Shown piece after piece: positions 56,237 to 64,000 of a stretch of DNA of 64,000 nucleotides. The stretch comes from Actinomadura citrea. Its GTDB lineage: Bacteria > Actinomycetota > Actinomycetes > Streptosporangiales > Streptosporangiaceae. The first letter of the stretch is position 1, and every line of letters starts with the position of its first letter. Both the position numbers and the translations under genes were made by a program. Where the stretch lies: NCBI RefSeq assembly GCF_013409045.1, contig NZ_JACCBT010000001.1, positions 1,178,001 through 1,242,000 of the forward strand, written 5' to 3'. The notes below the pieces were generated by a model. The model did no database searches. It was not told where the DNA came from and saw nothing but the letters and a program-made list of their open reading frames with translations.

Positions 56237-57418
56237 TCACCCGGAGCCGGTGCTCGCGGGGACGGGACGACGGTCGCGGCGGTGGATGTGCACGGCCATG
56301 ACCAGCCCGGCCAGGGTGAGCACGGCCGCGACGGGGAAGAGCGAGCGCAGGCCCGGCCCGTCGCTGATCAGCGTCCCGCCGAGCCAGCCGGCGAACGCGG
56401 CCGCGACCTGGAACCCGGAGGCGTTGACGGCCACCGCCAGCGTCGGGGCCGCGCCCGCCGTGGTCAGGACGCGGGTCTGCATGCCCGGGATGATCGCGAA
56501 GGCCAGCACGCCGAGCGCGAAGGTCATCGCGGCGGCGAGCGGCCGGACGCCGCCCACCGCCCAGAACAGCGCCAGGGCGCCGGCCAGCGCGCCGAGGAGC
56601 CAGGCCAGGGACGGCATCAGGGCCCGGTCCGAGAGCCGGCCGCCGAGGAAGTTGCCCGCGACCGCGCCCGCGCCGTACACCAGGAGCAGCGCCGGGACGG
56701 CGCCCTCGGTGAACCCGCCGACCTCGGTGAGCAGCGGCGCGATGTAGGTGAAGACGGTCACCACGCCCACGTTGCCCAGCGCGGTGAGGACGATCGCCAG
56801 GCGGACGTCCCGCCCCGCGAACACGCGCAGCTCGCCGCGGAGCGGGCCGGTCGCGGCGGCGGGCAGGGCGGGGACGAACCGCAGCACCATGAGCAGGGCC
56901 ACGGCGGTGAGCGCGGCGATCGAGCCGAAGGTCGCCCGCCAGCCGAGTCCCTGGCCGATCAGGGTGCCCAGCGGTGCGCCGAGGACGATGCCGAGGTTCA
57001 GCCCCAGCGCCACCTTCGCGATGGTGGAGGACTCCCTGCCCGCGGGGGCCGTGGCGGCGGCGGTGGCGATGGCGACCGCGAAGAACGTGGCCACGACCAG
57101 CCCCGCGGCGAACCGGGCCGCGAGCAGCACCGGGTAGTTCGGCGCCAGGGCGGAGCCGAGGTTGCCGAGGATCGACACGGCGATGAGGCCGGTCACGAGC
57201 GGCTTGCGCGGCAGCCGCGCCGTCAGGACGGTGACGACCGGCCCGCCGACGATCATGCCGAGCGCGTAGGCGCTGACCAGGCGCCCGGCGGCGGGCACCG
57301 AGACGCCGAGGTCCGCGGCCACGTCCGGCAGGATGCCCGCGATGACGAACTCGCCGGTGGTCAGGCCGAACACGACCAGCATGAGGGACAGGAGGGAGGG
57401 GGGCACGCGGCGCTCCAT
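56237..57418 (-). CDS. MFS transporter (AraJ/sugar-efflux or drug type)
   Basis: The 393-residue product has about twelve helices. It starts MERRVPPSLLSLMLVVFGLT and continues TGEFVIAGILPDVAADLGVS, the TxEFxxxGxLP signature of the AraJ/YdhP DHA1 branch. Motif C (LGLNLGIVLGAPLGTLIGQG, about 141-160) is present. ATG 57418 lies next to a nested palindrome shared with the divergent MarR gene. Substrate unknown. In mycobacteria gpm1 is followed by senX3; here this module is inserted between. Confidence 0.9.
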   Translation of the reverse strand: MERRVPPSLLSLMLVVFGLTTGEFVIAGILPDVAADLGVSVPAAGRLVSAYALGMIVGGPVVTVLTARLPRKPLVTGLIAVSILGNLGSALAPNYPVLLAARFAAGLVVATFFAVAIATAAATAPAGRESSTIAKVALGLNLGIVLGAPLGTLIGQGLGWRATFGSIAALTAVALLMVLRFVPALPAAATGPLRGELRVFAGRDVRLAIVLTALGNVGVVTVFTYIAPLLTEVGGFTEGAVPALLLVYGAGAVAGNFLGGRLSDRALMPSLAWLLGALAGALALFWAVGGVRPLAAAMTFALGVLAFAIIPGMQTRVLTTAGAAPTLAVAVNASGFQVAAAFAGWLGGTLISDGPGLRSLFPVAAVLTLAGLVMAVHIHRRDRRPVPASTGSG

Positions 57419-57419
57419 T

Positions 57420-57467
57420 TACTTCGAACTCGGATGATCCGAATTAGCAATATCATGATTCGAAGTA
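57420..57467. promoter_or_regulatory. MarR/MFS divergent operator
   Basis: TACTTCGAA (57420-57428) and TTCGAAGTA (57459-57467) are perfect 9-bp arms 30 bp apart. Inside lies TCGGAT-G-ATCCGA (57430-57442). The outer arms are themselves TTCGAA palindromes, so two dimer sites or a loop are possible. Confidence 0.65.
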
Positions 57468-57486
57468 CAGGCGCTACACTCGGGGC

Positions 57487-57927
57487 ATGGGCGAGCAGAT
57501 GGAGCGGGACGTGTGCAAGCTGGTCCACCGGTTCGCGCAGCGGCTCGACGTCCACGCCCGCCGCGTCGCCGACGAGGTGGGGATGACCGCCGCCCAGGTC
57601 GTCGCGCTCCGCGAGCTGTCGGAGCCGATCACGGCGCGCGAGCTCGCCCACCGCATGGCGTGCGAGGCGTCGAACGCGACCTTCGTCCTCGACCGCCTCG
57701 AAGGGCAGGGCCTCGTCGAGCGCCGCCCCCACCCGACCGACCGCCGCGCGAAGCAGATCGTCCTCACCCCGGACGGCGAACGCTGTCGCGCCGACGTCCT
57801 CGAACGGCTCGACGCCGACTCGCCGCTGACCCCGCTCGCCCCGGCCCAGCAGGAGTCCTTGCGCGACCTGTTGCAGGCGCTCCTGGGGGAGCCGGCCCAG
57901 CGGGAGGAGAACCCGGTCAGCGGGTGA
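57487..57927 (+). CDS. MarR-family regulator
   Basis: The 146-residue product has a MarR winged helix (PITARELAHRMACEASNATF, then VLDRLEGQGLVERRPHPTDR and RRAKQIVLTPDG) and N- and C-terminal dimerisation helices. Start ATG 57487. It is divergent from the MFS gene and should repress it. Its last 11 bp overlap the converging BNR-repeat gene. Confidence 0.92.
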   Translation: MGEQMERDVCKLVHRFAQRLDVHARRVADEVGMTAAQVVALRELSEPITARELAHRMACEASNATFVLDRLEGQGLVERRPHPTDRRAKQIVLTPDGERCRADVLERLDADSPLTPLAPAQQESLRDLLQALLGEPAQREENPVSG

Positions 57928-59011
57928 GGACGAGGCGGGCGGCGCGGCCCTTTTCTCCTGCGGCCCAGCAGCCGCCGTCGGGCGCGCAGTCGACGGTGTC
58001 GAAGCTCCCGGTGTCGAACCGGGTCCACGTGCGGCCGCCGTCGAGGGTGCCGTCGCTGCCCGTGGGCCCCACGGCCAGCGCGGCCGGGCCCGCGTACGCC
58101 GGCCACACGGCCCCCGACCGGTACTCGGCCGGCGGGCGGCGCGCGGGCCGCCACGTGCGGCCTCCGTCACCGGTCGTCGCCGCGGCCGCCGGGGACGGCT
58201 GCCCCGGCCGGTAGTCGCCGCCGACCGCGACGCCGTGCCGGGCGTCGCGGAACGCCACCGCGAACACGCCCTGCGACGGGCCGGCCGGCAGCGGGGTGTC
58301 GGCGACGGTCCAGGTGAGGCCGCGGTCCCCGGAGTGGAACACGCGCGAGCGGGACGCCCCGCCCGTCGCCAGCCACACGTCCCGCGGCCCATGGCTCACC
58401 AGGCACTGCCCGCTGGCGGCGAACCCGGCCTCGCCCTCCAGCGCCGGGCGCATGCCCCTGGACGGCAGGACCCGCCAGCTGCGGCCGGCATCGCTGGTGG
58501 AGATGATCCGGAACCGGCCGTCCACGGGGTCGCCGACGGCCAGCCCGTGCCGGGAGTCGGAGAACGTGACGCAGTCGTAGAACGCCCTGGGATCGTCGTT
58601 CCTGAAACCGAGCGTCCAGGTGACGCCGCCGTCCGAGGTCCGGTAGACGCGGGACGCATCGCCCTCGCCGATGGCCAGCACGACCGCCCGCCGCGCGTCG
58701 AACGCCTCGATGTCGCGGAACTCCAGGCCCTGCGCGCCCGCCGGGGCGACGTCGCGCCACGTGCGGCCGCCGTCGGTCGTCCGCAGCACCGTCCCGCCGC
58801 TGCCCGCCAGCCAGGCGACCTCGCGGCCGACCGCCGCCAGGCCGCGGAACCGCGCCTCGCTCCCGGTCGGGGCGAGCCGCCAGGCGGGCCCGTGCGCCAC
58901 CGGCCCCGCCTGCGCCGGCACGGCGCCCGGCACCCCGAGGGACGCCGCCGCCACCGCCCCGCACACCCCGGCCGCCGTGATCGCCCGGACCAGCGCCCGC
59001 ATCGGTCTCAT
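57917..59011 (-). CDS. Secreted BNR/Asp-box beta-propeller protein
   Basis: The 364-residue product has a signal peptide (RALVRAITAAGVCGAVAAAS, cleaved near VPAQA). Six Asp-box repeats of the S/T-x-D-x-G-x-T/S-W type follow: TTDGGRTW, TSDGGVTW, TSDAGRSW, SGDRGLTW, TGDGGRTW and the final DGGRTW. Propellers of this sort resemble Ycf48-like and sialidase folds but lack sialidase catalytic residues. It likely acts outside the membrane; function unknown. ATG 59011 is preferred over TTG 59020. Confidence 0.85.
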   Translation of the reverse strand: MRPMRALVRAITAAGVCGAVAAASLGVPGAVPAQAGPVAHGPAWRLAPTGSEARFRGLAAVGREVAWLAGSGGTVLRTTDGGRTWRDVAPAGAQGLEFRDIEAFDARRAVVLAIGEGDASRVYRTSDGGVTWTLGFRNDDPRAFYDCVTFSDSRHGLAVGDPVDGRFRIISTSDAGRSWRVLPSRGMRPALEGEAGFAASGQCLVSHGPRDVWLATGGASRSRVFHSGDRGLTWTVADTPLPAGPSQGVFAVAFRDARHGVAVGGDYRPGQPSPAAAATTGDGGRTWRPARRPPAEYRSGAVWPAYAGPAALAVGPTGSDGTLDGGRTWTRFDTGSFDTVDCAPDGGCWAAGEKGRAARLVLTR

Positions 59012-59101
59012 GACGCGCAAGCCAACGAACGTTGATCAAGCCGTCCAGACCCCGGCCCTCCAAGCCTCGCGGCACGGAGCGGCGCGGGCGGGGCCGGCCG
59101 G

Positions 59102-59764
59102 TCAGGCCGAGTCGATGATCTCCTCGGGACGCTGGCCGGTCACCAGGTAGACGACGTTCTCCGCGACGTGCACGGCGTGGTCGGCGAAGCGCTCGAAGTA
59201 GCGCCCGGCGAGGGTGATGTCGACGGCCGGCTCGACGCCGTGCCGCCACTTCGGGGACAGCAGGATGTCGAACAGGCGGCGGTGGAGGCGGTCCATCTGG
59301 TCGTCGTCGGCGTCCAGTTCCAGTCCCATCTCGACGTCCTGCGACGCGATCACGCTGCCCGTCTTGGCGATCATCCGCTCGGCGATCTGCCCCATCTCCA
59401 GGACGGTCGCCTGCAGCTCGGGCGGGACGGCCGACTCGGGGTGGCGGCGCCGGGCCGTCTTGGCGATGTGCACGGCGAGGTCGCCCATGCGCTCCAGGTC
59501 GCCGCTCATCCGCAGCGCGGTGATCAGGGTCCGCAGGTCGCCGGCGACCGGCTGCTGGCGCGCCATCAGGTCGAACACCGTCGCCTCGATGTCGGCGTCG
59601 ATCTTGTTGACGTGCTCGTCCCCGCTGATGACCTCCTCCGACAGCCGCAGGTCGGCGTCCAGGAGGGCGGTCACCGCGCGGGCCATCGCGGACCGGACGA
59701 GGCGGGTCATCTCCACCAGGCTGTCGGTGAGGGAGTCGAGTTCCTCGTGGTAGGCGTCGCGCAC
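59102..59764 (-). CDS. phoU: Phosphate signalling protein PhoU
   Basis: The 220-residue product is the double three-helix bundle of PhoU. It starts MRDAYHEELDSLTDSLVEMT, has metal-site motifs ISGDEHVNKIDADIEATVFD and ALRMSGDLERMGDLAVHIAK in repeat one and VDITLAGRYFERFADHAVHV in repeat two. PhoU keeps the phosphate kinase silent when phosphate is high. GTG 59764 matches the family start. It is divergent from senX3-regX3 as in Streptomyces phoU/phoRP. Confidence 0.95.
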   Translation of the reverse strand: MRDAYHEELDSLTDSLVEMTRLVRSAMARAVTALLDADLRLSEEVISGDEHVNKIDADIEATVFDLMARQQPVAGDLRTLITALRMSGDLERMGDLAVHIAKTARRRHPESAVPPELQATVLEMGQIAERMIAKTGSVIASQDVEMGLELDADDDQMDRLHRRLFDILLSPKWRHGVEPAVDITLAGRYFERFADHAVHVAENVVYLVTGQRPEEIIDSA

Positions 59765-59839
59765 TTGAGAATCCTTCGATGTGAACGGGGGGCGGGCGGG
59801 CAGGGCGGACTCGCCCACGCCACAGCCTGCCCCACGGGT

Positions 59840-59878
59840 GTGAACGCATCCGGTGGCAAAGGTGAACTTTGGGGTAAC
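59840..59878. promoter_or_regulatory. PHO box-like direct repeat
   Basis: On the minus strand GTTCAC occurs at 59867-59862 and 59845-59840, exactly 22 bp apart, with a degenerate 11-mer between and GTTACC at 59878-59873. An 11-bp period of GTTCAC is the PHO box read by PhoP/RegX3. It lies between the divergent phoU and senX3 starts. Confidence 0.75.
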
Positions 59879-59940
59879 GAGAAGGCGCTGGCCAGGCCAG
59901 AGGGGAAGCGTTACTCCGAACGCCGCCTACGATCCGAGGT

Positions 59941-61149
59941 GTGGAGGTCGAGATTGTCGCGAGCCTGACAGGGCTCGCCGGGCTCGCGATCGGGCTCGCG
60001 ACTGGATTGGCGGTGCGGGTGAGCGAGCGAGCCCAGCGGACGGCGGTTGCGACGAACCCGGTGGGCAGCCTGCCGCCGGGCGTCGCCTCGGTCCTGAGCG
60101 TCCTGCGGTCCTCGGCCGTCGTGGTGGACGGCGAGGACCGGGTACTGCGGGCCAGTTCGGCCGCACGGGCGTACGGACTGGTCAGCGGCGACCACCTGGT
60201 GGTGGACGAGGTGATCGCGATGACCCGGCTCGTCCGCCGCGACGGGGAGATCCGCGAGACCGAGATACAGGTCGGCCCGAACGGCGGCCGCCGCCGGGCC
60301 GACGGGCGGTGGTTCGCGGTCCGCGTCGCGCCGCTCGGGTCGCACGGGCTCGTCCTCGTGCTCGCCGAGGACCTCACCGACATGCGCCGCACCGAGGCGA
60401 TCCGCCGCGACTTCGTGGCGAACGTCAGCCACGAGCTGAAGACCCCGGTGGGCGCGCTGTCCCTGCTCGCCGAGACCGTCGAGGGCGCCGCCGACGATCC
60501 CGAGGCCGTCCGCCGGTTCGCCGGCCGGATGCAGTACGAGTCGGTGCGGCTGAACAACCTCGTCCAGGACCTGATGACGCTGTCGCGCGTCCAGGGGGAC
60601 GAGCCGCTCCCCGAGCTCACCCCGATCACCCTCGACGAGGTGATGGCCGAGGCGCTCGACCGCTGTCAGATCAAGGCGACCGCCAAGGACATCCAGCTCG
60701 CGTCCGGGGGCGAGGACGGGCTGCGGGTCCGCGCCGACCAGGAGCTGCTGGTCACCGCGCTGCGCAACCTCGTCGACAACGCCGTCGCCTACAGCCCCGA
60801 GCACACCCGGGTGGTGGTGTCGACCCGCCGGTGCGACGAGACGCACGTCGAGATCAACGTGACCGACCAGGGCATCGGCATCCCGGAGGCCGAGATCGAG
60901 CGGATCTTCGAGCGGTTCTACCGGGTCGACCCCGCCCGCTCCCGCCAGACCGGCGGCACCGGCCTCGGCCTCGCCATCGTCAAGCACGTCACCAGCAAGC
61001 ACGGCGGCGACGTCACGGTGTGGAGCAAGGAGGGGCACGGGTCGACGTTCACGATCCGGCTCCCCCTGATCGACACGCCGCGCCGCCGGCCGGCCGCGAC
61101 GACCGCAGACCAAGCACCACAGAACACCGCCCGGGAGGCAACACCGTGA
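59941..61149 (+). CDS. senX3: Phosphate-responsive sensor kinase (SenX3/PhoR)
   Basis: The 402-residue product has one or two N-terminal helices (IVASLTGLAGLAIGLATGLA), a PAS-like sensor domain (about 45-145), HisKA with DFVANVSHELKTPVGALSLL (His about 164) and an HATPase (LRNLVDNAVAYSP, GIGIPEAEIERIFERFYRVD, GGTGLGLAIVKHV). It phosphorylates RegX3/PhoP at low phosphate. GTG 59941 starts the gene, and its stop overlaps regX3 by GTGA. The PHO-box-like repeat lies 60-100 bp upstream. Confidence 0.95.
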   Translation: MEVEIVASLTGLAGLAIGLATGLAVRVSERAQRTAVATNPVGSLPPGVASVLSVLRSSAVVVDGEDRVLRASSAARAYGLVSGDHLVVDEVIAMTRLVRRDGEIRETEIQVGPNGGRRRADGRWFAVRVAPLGSHGLVLVLAEDLTDMRRTEAIRRDFVANVSHELKTPVGALSLLAETVEGAADDPEAVRRFAGRMQYESVRLNNLVQDLMTLSRVQGDEPLPELTPITLDEVMAEALDRCQIKATAKDIQLASGGEDGLRVRADQELLVTALRNLVDNAVAYSPEHTRVVVSTRRCDETHVEINVTDQGIGIPEAEIERIFERFYRVDPARSRQTGGTGLGLAIVKHVTSKHGGDVTVWSKEGHGSTFTIRLPLIDTPRRRPAATTADQAPQNTAREATP

Positions 61150-61826
61150 CCCGCGTGCTCGTCGTGGAAGACGAAGAGTCCTTCAGCGACGCACTGTCGT
61201 ACAACCTGCGCAAGGAGGGGTTCGAGGTGGCCGTCGCCGCCACCGGCCCCGACGCGCTGGACATCTTCGAGCGCAACGGTGCCGACCTCGTGCTGCTCGA
61301 CCTGATGCTGCCCGGGCTGCCCGGCACCGAGGTGTGCCGCGAGCTGCGCGCCCGCTCCAGCGTCCCGGTGATCATGCTGACCGCCAAGGACAGCGAGGTC
61401 GACAAGGTCGTCGGGCTGGAGCTCGGCGCCGACGACTACGTCACCAAGCCGTTCTCCACCCGGGAGCTGATCGCCCGGATGCGGGCCGTGCTGCGCCGCC
61501 AGGGCGAGGTCGAGGAGCCGACGCCCGCGACGCTGGAGGCCGGGCCGGTCCGGATGGACGTGGAACGCCACGTGGTCAGCGTGGGCGGCGAGCCCGTCCA
61601 GCTCCCCCTCAAGGAGTTCGAGCTGCTGGAGGTGCTGCTGCGCAACGCCGGCCGCGTCCTCACCCGGATGCAGCTGATCGACCGCGTGTGGGGCGCCGAC
61701 TACGTGGGCGACACCAAGACCCTGGACGTCCACATCAAGCGGCTCCGCGCCAAGGTCGAGGAAGTGCCGTCCACGCCGCGCTACATCGTCACCGTCCGGG
61801 GCCTCGGCTACAAGTTCGAGCCCTAG
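61146..61826 (+). CDS. regX3: OmpR-family response regulator (RegX3/PhoP)
   Basis: The 226-residue product has a receiver domain (VLVVEDEESF; phosphoacceptor Asp52 in LVLLDLMLPG; VIMLTAKD; YVTKPF). Its winged-helix output is PLKEFELLEVLLRNAGRVLT, then TKTLDVHIKRLRAKVEEVPS and TVRGLGYKFEP. It activates phosphate-uptake genes by binding PHO boxes. GTG start in a GTGA overlap with senX3. The integrative element begins 32 bp after its stop. Confidence 0.95.
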   Translation: MTRVLVVEDEESFSDALSYNLRKEGFEVAVAATGPDALDIFERNGADLVLLDLMLPGLPGTEVCRELRARSSVPVIMLTAKDSEVDKVVGLELGADDYVTKPFSTRELIARMRAVLRRQGEVEEPTPATLEAGPVRMDVERHVVSVGGEPVQLPLKEFELLEVLLRNAGRVLTRMQLIDRVWGADYVGDTKTLDVHIKRLRAKVEEVPSTPRYIVTVRGLGYKFEP

Positions 61827-61836
61827 CCGAACGCTG

Positions 61837-61861
61837 TGACCTGCGTTTTCTGTCGCGGTCA
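61837..61861. other. Candidate element boundary between regX3 and int
   Basis: TGACC (61837-61841) and GGTCA (61857-61861) form an inverted repeat with a T-rich 15-bp centre in the 32 bp that separate regX3 from int. Integrases of this family usually recombine next to the int 3' end, so the attachment site should lie here or in the regX3 3' end. The other boundary is outside the window. Confidence 0.35.
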
Positions 61862-63187
61862 TGGCTGTGAGGGCACAATCAGGGCACGTGCGTTTTCGAT
61901 CTTGCCCGCCTGGTCGAAGAACTGATCCATGGCCAGGCGGGCACGGTCGGCCGCATCGGGCATCAGGTGCGCGTACGTCCGGAGCGTGAAACCGGGGTCG
62001 GCGTGCCCGAGGTACTCCGCCACTGTGCGGACGTCGACACCAGCGGCGAGCCACGCGGAGGCCGCCGTGTGGCGAAGGACGTGCATCCCGTTCTCAGGCG
62101 TCTCCGGAACTCCGATGCTTCTGCGGACCAGATGCCACGTGTAGTTGAAGACGCTCCCGTGATGAGGACGGCCACTCGACCGAGCGACCAGGAGCCGCGC
62201 CGTGTGCGGGGGGCCGTCCGGAGTCTTCCAGGGCAAGGTCACTTCCACCGGCGGGTTAGCGGCGATGTGAGCCGAAGCGCGCAGCGCGAGCGAGCTGGGC
62301 AACGGCACGTCGCGTTCCTTGTCCCCCTTGGGGAGGCTGAATACGAGCCGCTTATCGACCAACCGCACTTGTCGCCGGACGTGGATGACGCGATTGCCGA
62401 GAAAATCGAGGTCATCGACGGCCAGGCCGAAGATCTCCCCCTGCCGAAGGCCCGCCCCGACGCCGAGGTACACCATCAGGGCATCGTCACCGAGCGCCAG
62501 GGCCGCGGCTTCCACCTGGTCGAGCGTCCAAGGGACGATCTTCTTCTTCGCAACCCGAGGCGGCTTGACCGAGCTTGCCTTGGTCGGGTTACGGTCCACG
62601 ATGCCGTCTTCCATCGCCGCCCGGAAGATCGTTGACAGCGTGTCGAAGATCCGCTTGATGTAGCCCGGCGAGAGGCCCTTGCCCTCCAGGCTCTTGATCC
62701 ACTGTTGGACCAGGCTGGGACGATGGGCGAGGACCGTCATGGACTGCTTCCCGATGATGCTGGGAGCGCCCGCCGGGCGCCGGCTCTTTCTCTGGCCCGG
62801 ACGCGGTCCCACGTCAATGATGTGGGCCAGCCGCTTATCAACGTTCCACAGAGTGTTTGGATCACCGGTCAGCCCACTACGCCACTGGCGCGCGAAGTCC
62901 TCCAGGAGGATCTTTCCGCGCGCAGGGTCCATGTACGTCCCCGCATCGAGGTCAGTCCGCACCTTCGCATCGAAGGCGTCCGCGCATGTCTTCGGGTCCT
63001 TGCCCGCCTTCCGGGCAAAGTTCTGCTTGCACTGCTTGCCCGTCTCGTCTCGCCAACGGACCTGCCACCGGTCGCCCTTGCCGTGATCCTTGCTGGGGAA
63101 CAGCTTGTGCTCACGGCAGGCCGAGACAGGATTGCCCTCCGCATCAGTACGCGGCTTGTTCGTGTGCCACCGGTCGTAGACGGCCAT
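61859..63187 (-). CDS. int: Tyrosine site-specific integrase
   Basis: The 442-residue product has an N-terminal SAM-like core-binding domain (about 90-215) and a catalytic domain. The tyrosine-recombinase residues are visible: Arg in GVGAGLRQGEIFGLAV, His-x-x-Arg in MHVLRHTAASAWLAAG, His in AEYLGHADP and the nucleophile Tyr in LRTYAHLM. Such integrases insert AICEs, often at tRNA 3' ends; here no tRNA is visible. ATG 63187 overlaps the xis stop (TAATG). It reads towards regX3. Confidence 0.95.
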   Translation of the reverse strand: MAVYDRWHTNKPRTDAEGNPVSACREHKLFPSKDHGKGDRWQVRWRDETGKQCKQNFARKAGKDPKTCADAFDAKVRTDLDAGTYMDPARGKILLEDFARQWRSGLTGDPNTLWNVDKRLAHIIDVGPRPGQRKSRRPAGAPSIIGKQSMTVLAHRPSLVQQWIKSLEGKGLSPGYIKRIFDTLSTIFRAAMEDGIVDRNPTKASSVKPPRVAKKKIVPWTLDQVEAAALALGDDALMVYLGVGAGLRQGEIFGLAVDDLDFLGNRVIHVRRQVRLVDKRLVFSLPKGDKERDVPLPSSLALRASAHIAANPPVEVTLPWKTPDGPPHTARLLVARSSGRPHHGSVFNYTWHLVRRSIGVPETPENGMHVLRHTAASAWLAAGVDVRTVAEYLGHADPGFTLRTYAHLMPDAADRARLAMDQFFDQAGKIENARALIVPSQP

Positions 63188-63402
63188 TACGCGGCCTCCT
63201 GCTGCTCACGCAGCCAAGCGAGAACATCAGCAGGCAGGTAACGCAGATGACGACCCGCCCGAGCAGCTTTCGGCCCCTTACCGAGGTAGCGCCATTGGTG
63301 CAGCGTCGCAACCGGTACGCCGAGGTAGTACGAGGTCTCCTTGACCGACCACGTCCGATCCCAGGGCAGCGATGAGACCGCCGGATCAGCGCTCATGTTC
63401 AC
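63187..63402 (-). CDS. xis: Helix-turn-helix excisionase
   Basis: The 71-residue product has one MerR-like winged helix (WSVKETSYYLGVPVATLHQW, then RYLGKGPKAARAGRHLRYLP and VLAWLREQ). This is the usual AICE Xis that directs excision by the integrase. GTG 63402 overlaps the rep stop as GTGA, favouring it over ATG 63396. The stop overlaps the int start. Confidence 0.9.
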   Translation of the reverse strand: MNMSADPAVSSLPWDRTWSVKETSYYLGVPVATLHQWRYLGKGPKAARAGRHLRYLPADVLAWLREQQEAA

Positions 63403-64000
63403 GCTGCCTCCTGAGTTGCCGAAAGTTCGGGGGTGTCGTTCTGTGTCGCGGCGTCGAGTTGGCGGCGCCGTTGGATGCGTTCGTTGATCAGGTGCAGGAG
63501 CCGCGCTTCGGTCGGCTTGACGTCGGGATCACCAGGCCCGGCGCGTTCCCAGACGTGGACGGCGTTCGGGTCGGACGGGTTGAGTACGGGGACGCCAGCC
63601 TCAGCGAGTCGTGCCAGGACCCACGCCTTCCGGTCGGCTTTGTGATCGGCGAGGGTCTTGCCGGACCATTTGCGGGAGACCAGGACGCGGCGGCCGCCGT
63701 AGCCGAGGTGTTCGCGCCTGTGGGCCTTGCCCTTGCAGAAGCCGGGGGCCATGCCTTCCCGCGGATTCTTGGGCTGTATGCCGTAGCGCAGCCAGTTCGC
63801 GCACGTGGGTGAGCACGGCTCGTACCGGAGCGCTTCGGCCATGCGGTCCACGTGCTCACGCTGCGCGCCAGTCTCGGCCTGGTGGCATTCGGCCACGCCC
63901 TTGACCAGGTACTTGGTCAGGTAGCCGATCAGCTTGCGGGATTGTGGGGAGTCGGGCATGACGCCTTGTGCGTCGATCTGCCGCCCGAACTTCACCACGT
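63399..64000 (-). CDS. repSA: Replication initiator protein RepSA-like, C-terminal part
   Basis: About 200 residues are visible and the frame runs off the right edge; the GTG at 63998 is probably internal. LIGYLTKYLVKGVAECHQAE and HVDRMAEALRYEPCSPTCAN are followed by WLRYGIQPKNPREGMAPGFC and VSRKWSGKTLADHKADRKAW. These match the C-terminal half of pSAM2 RepSA and related rolling-circle initiators of AICEs. The C-terminal tail is Arg/Gln-rich. It lies first in the rep-xis-int unit. Confidence 0.9.
   Translation of the reverse strand, partial: VVKFGRQIDAQGVMPDSPQSRKLIGYLTKYLVKGVAECHQAETGAQREHVDRMAEALRYEPCSPTCANWLRYGIQPKNPREGMAPGFCKGKAHRREHLGYGGRRVLVSRKWSGKTLADHKADRKAWVLARLAEAGVPVLNPSDPNAVHVWERAGPGDPDVKPTEARLLHLINERIQRRRQLDAATQNDTPELSATQEAA

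Larger units (their letters stand above)
61859..64000 (-). mobile_element. pSAM2-like actinomycete integrative element (AICE), partial
   Basis: The gene order rep - xis - int, each overlapping the next by one or four bases, is that of pSAM2-type elements, which integrate site-specifically and replicate when excised. Base composition is visibly less GC-rich than the flanking chromosome. The left boundary is the 32 bp after regX3; transfer genes and the right boundary lie beyond the window. Confidence 0.85.

Noticed and set aside
61827..61860. tRNA gene as integration target of the AICE
   Set aside because: Only 32 bp separate regX3 from int, too little for a tRNA, and no cloverleaf or CCA end is visible.

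Overview
The window is very GC-rich, densely packed actinobacterial chromosome. The mycothiol glycosyltransferase mshA, an HbhA-type protein, a SenX3-RegX3/PhoR-PhoP two-component pair, an F420-type PPOX protein, an ECF sigma factor paired with a YCII protein and a pSAM2-like integrative element all point to a filamentous actinomycete. Actinomadura or another Streptosporangiales member is my best inference; the sequence alone does not name the genus. I see no rRNA, tRNA or CRISPR array.

Layout. 1-8.8 kb: a TerC-type membrane protein cut by the left edge, a DsrE protein, a nitrobindin, then Fur - YgfZ - small membrane protein, a divergent dtd/BKACE pair, an asparaginase II and a TetR gene, and a RibD-like reductase. 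8.85-11.9 kb: a two-gene ABC exporter lying between two imperfect direct repeats of about 200 bp. The left repeat carries a truncated 5' copy of the DUF6069 gene, the right one the intact gene, and the exporter's TetR regulator is broken. 12.3-14.1 kb: a YCII protein with an ECF42-type sigma factor. 14.1-20.4 kb: a FadR regulator coupled to a CynX/NimT-type MFS pump, with a clean 21-bp operator, then envelope proteins and a zinc metallopeptidase. 20.4-24.6 kb: DoxX, then an XRE regulator - hbhA - DUF2516 block syntenic with mycobacteria, and a 682-residue protein of unknown function.

24.7-35.1 kb is a run of small regulator-plus-enzyme or regulator-plus-pump modules: ArsR/SRPBCC/RibD-like, TetR/MMPL, a PIN toxin-antitoxin pair, HxlR/hydrolase/LLM, bluB, and a GT87 mannosyltransferase. 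35.2-38.4 kb holds a NarL-type two-component system followed by a BlaI-M56 protease pair. 38.4-46.9 kb holds MarR/MFS and an auxiliary tryptophanyl-tRNA synthetase behind a readable Trp attenuator. It continues with TetR, a methyltransferase, a TetR-AlkZ-like glycosylase pair, and MarR with a LigB-type dioxygenase.

46.9-61.8 kb: an epimerase, macrodomain, universal stress protein, acyl-CoA ligase and methyltransferase lead into the conserved SDR - mshA - YbjN - gpmA ... phoU <> senX3-regX3 block. In it an MFS/MarR pair and a secreted BNR-repeat protein sit between gpmA and phoU. A PHO-box-like direct repeat lies between phoU and senX3. From 61.86 kb to the right edge a pSAM2-type element (int, xis, rep) begins only 32 bp after regX3 and runs out of the window.

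A recurring theme is local autoregulation. Nearly every regulator has a visible palindrome in its own promoter or shared intergenic space, and genes within modules are joined by ATGA, GTGA or TGATG overlaps. The most mechanistic find is the attenuator ahead of trpS, where leader peptide, anti-antiterminator, antiterminator and terminator can all be read directly.
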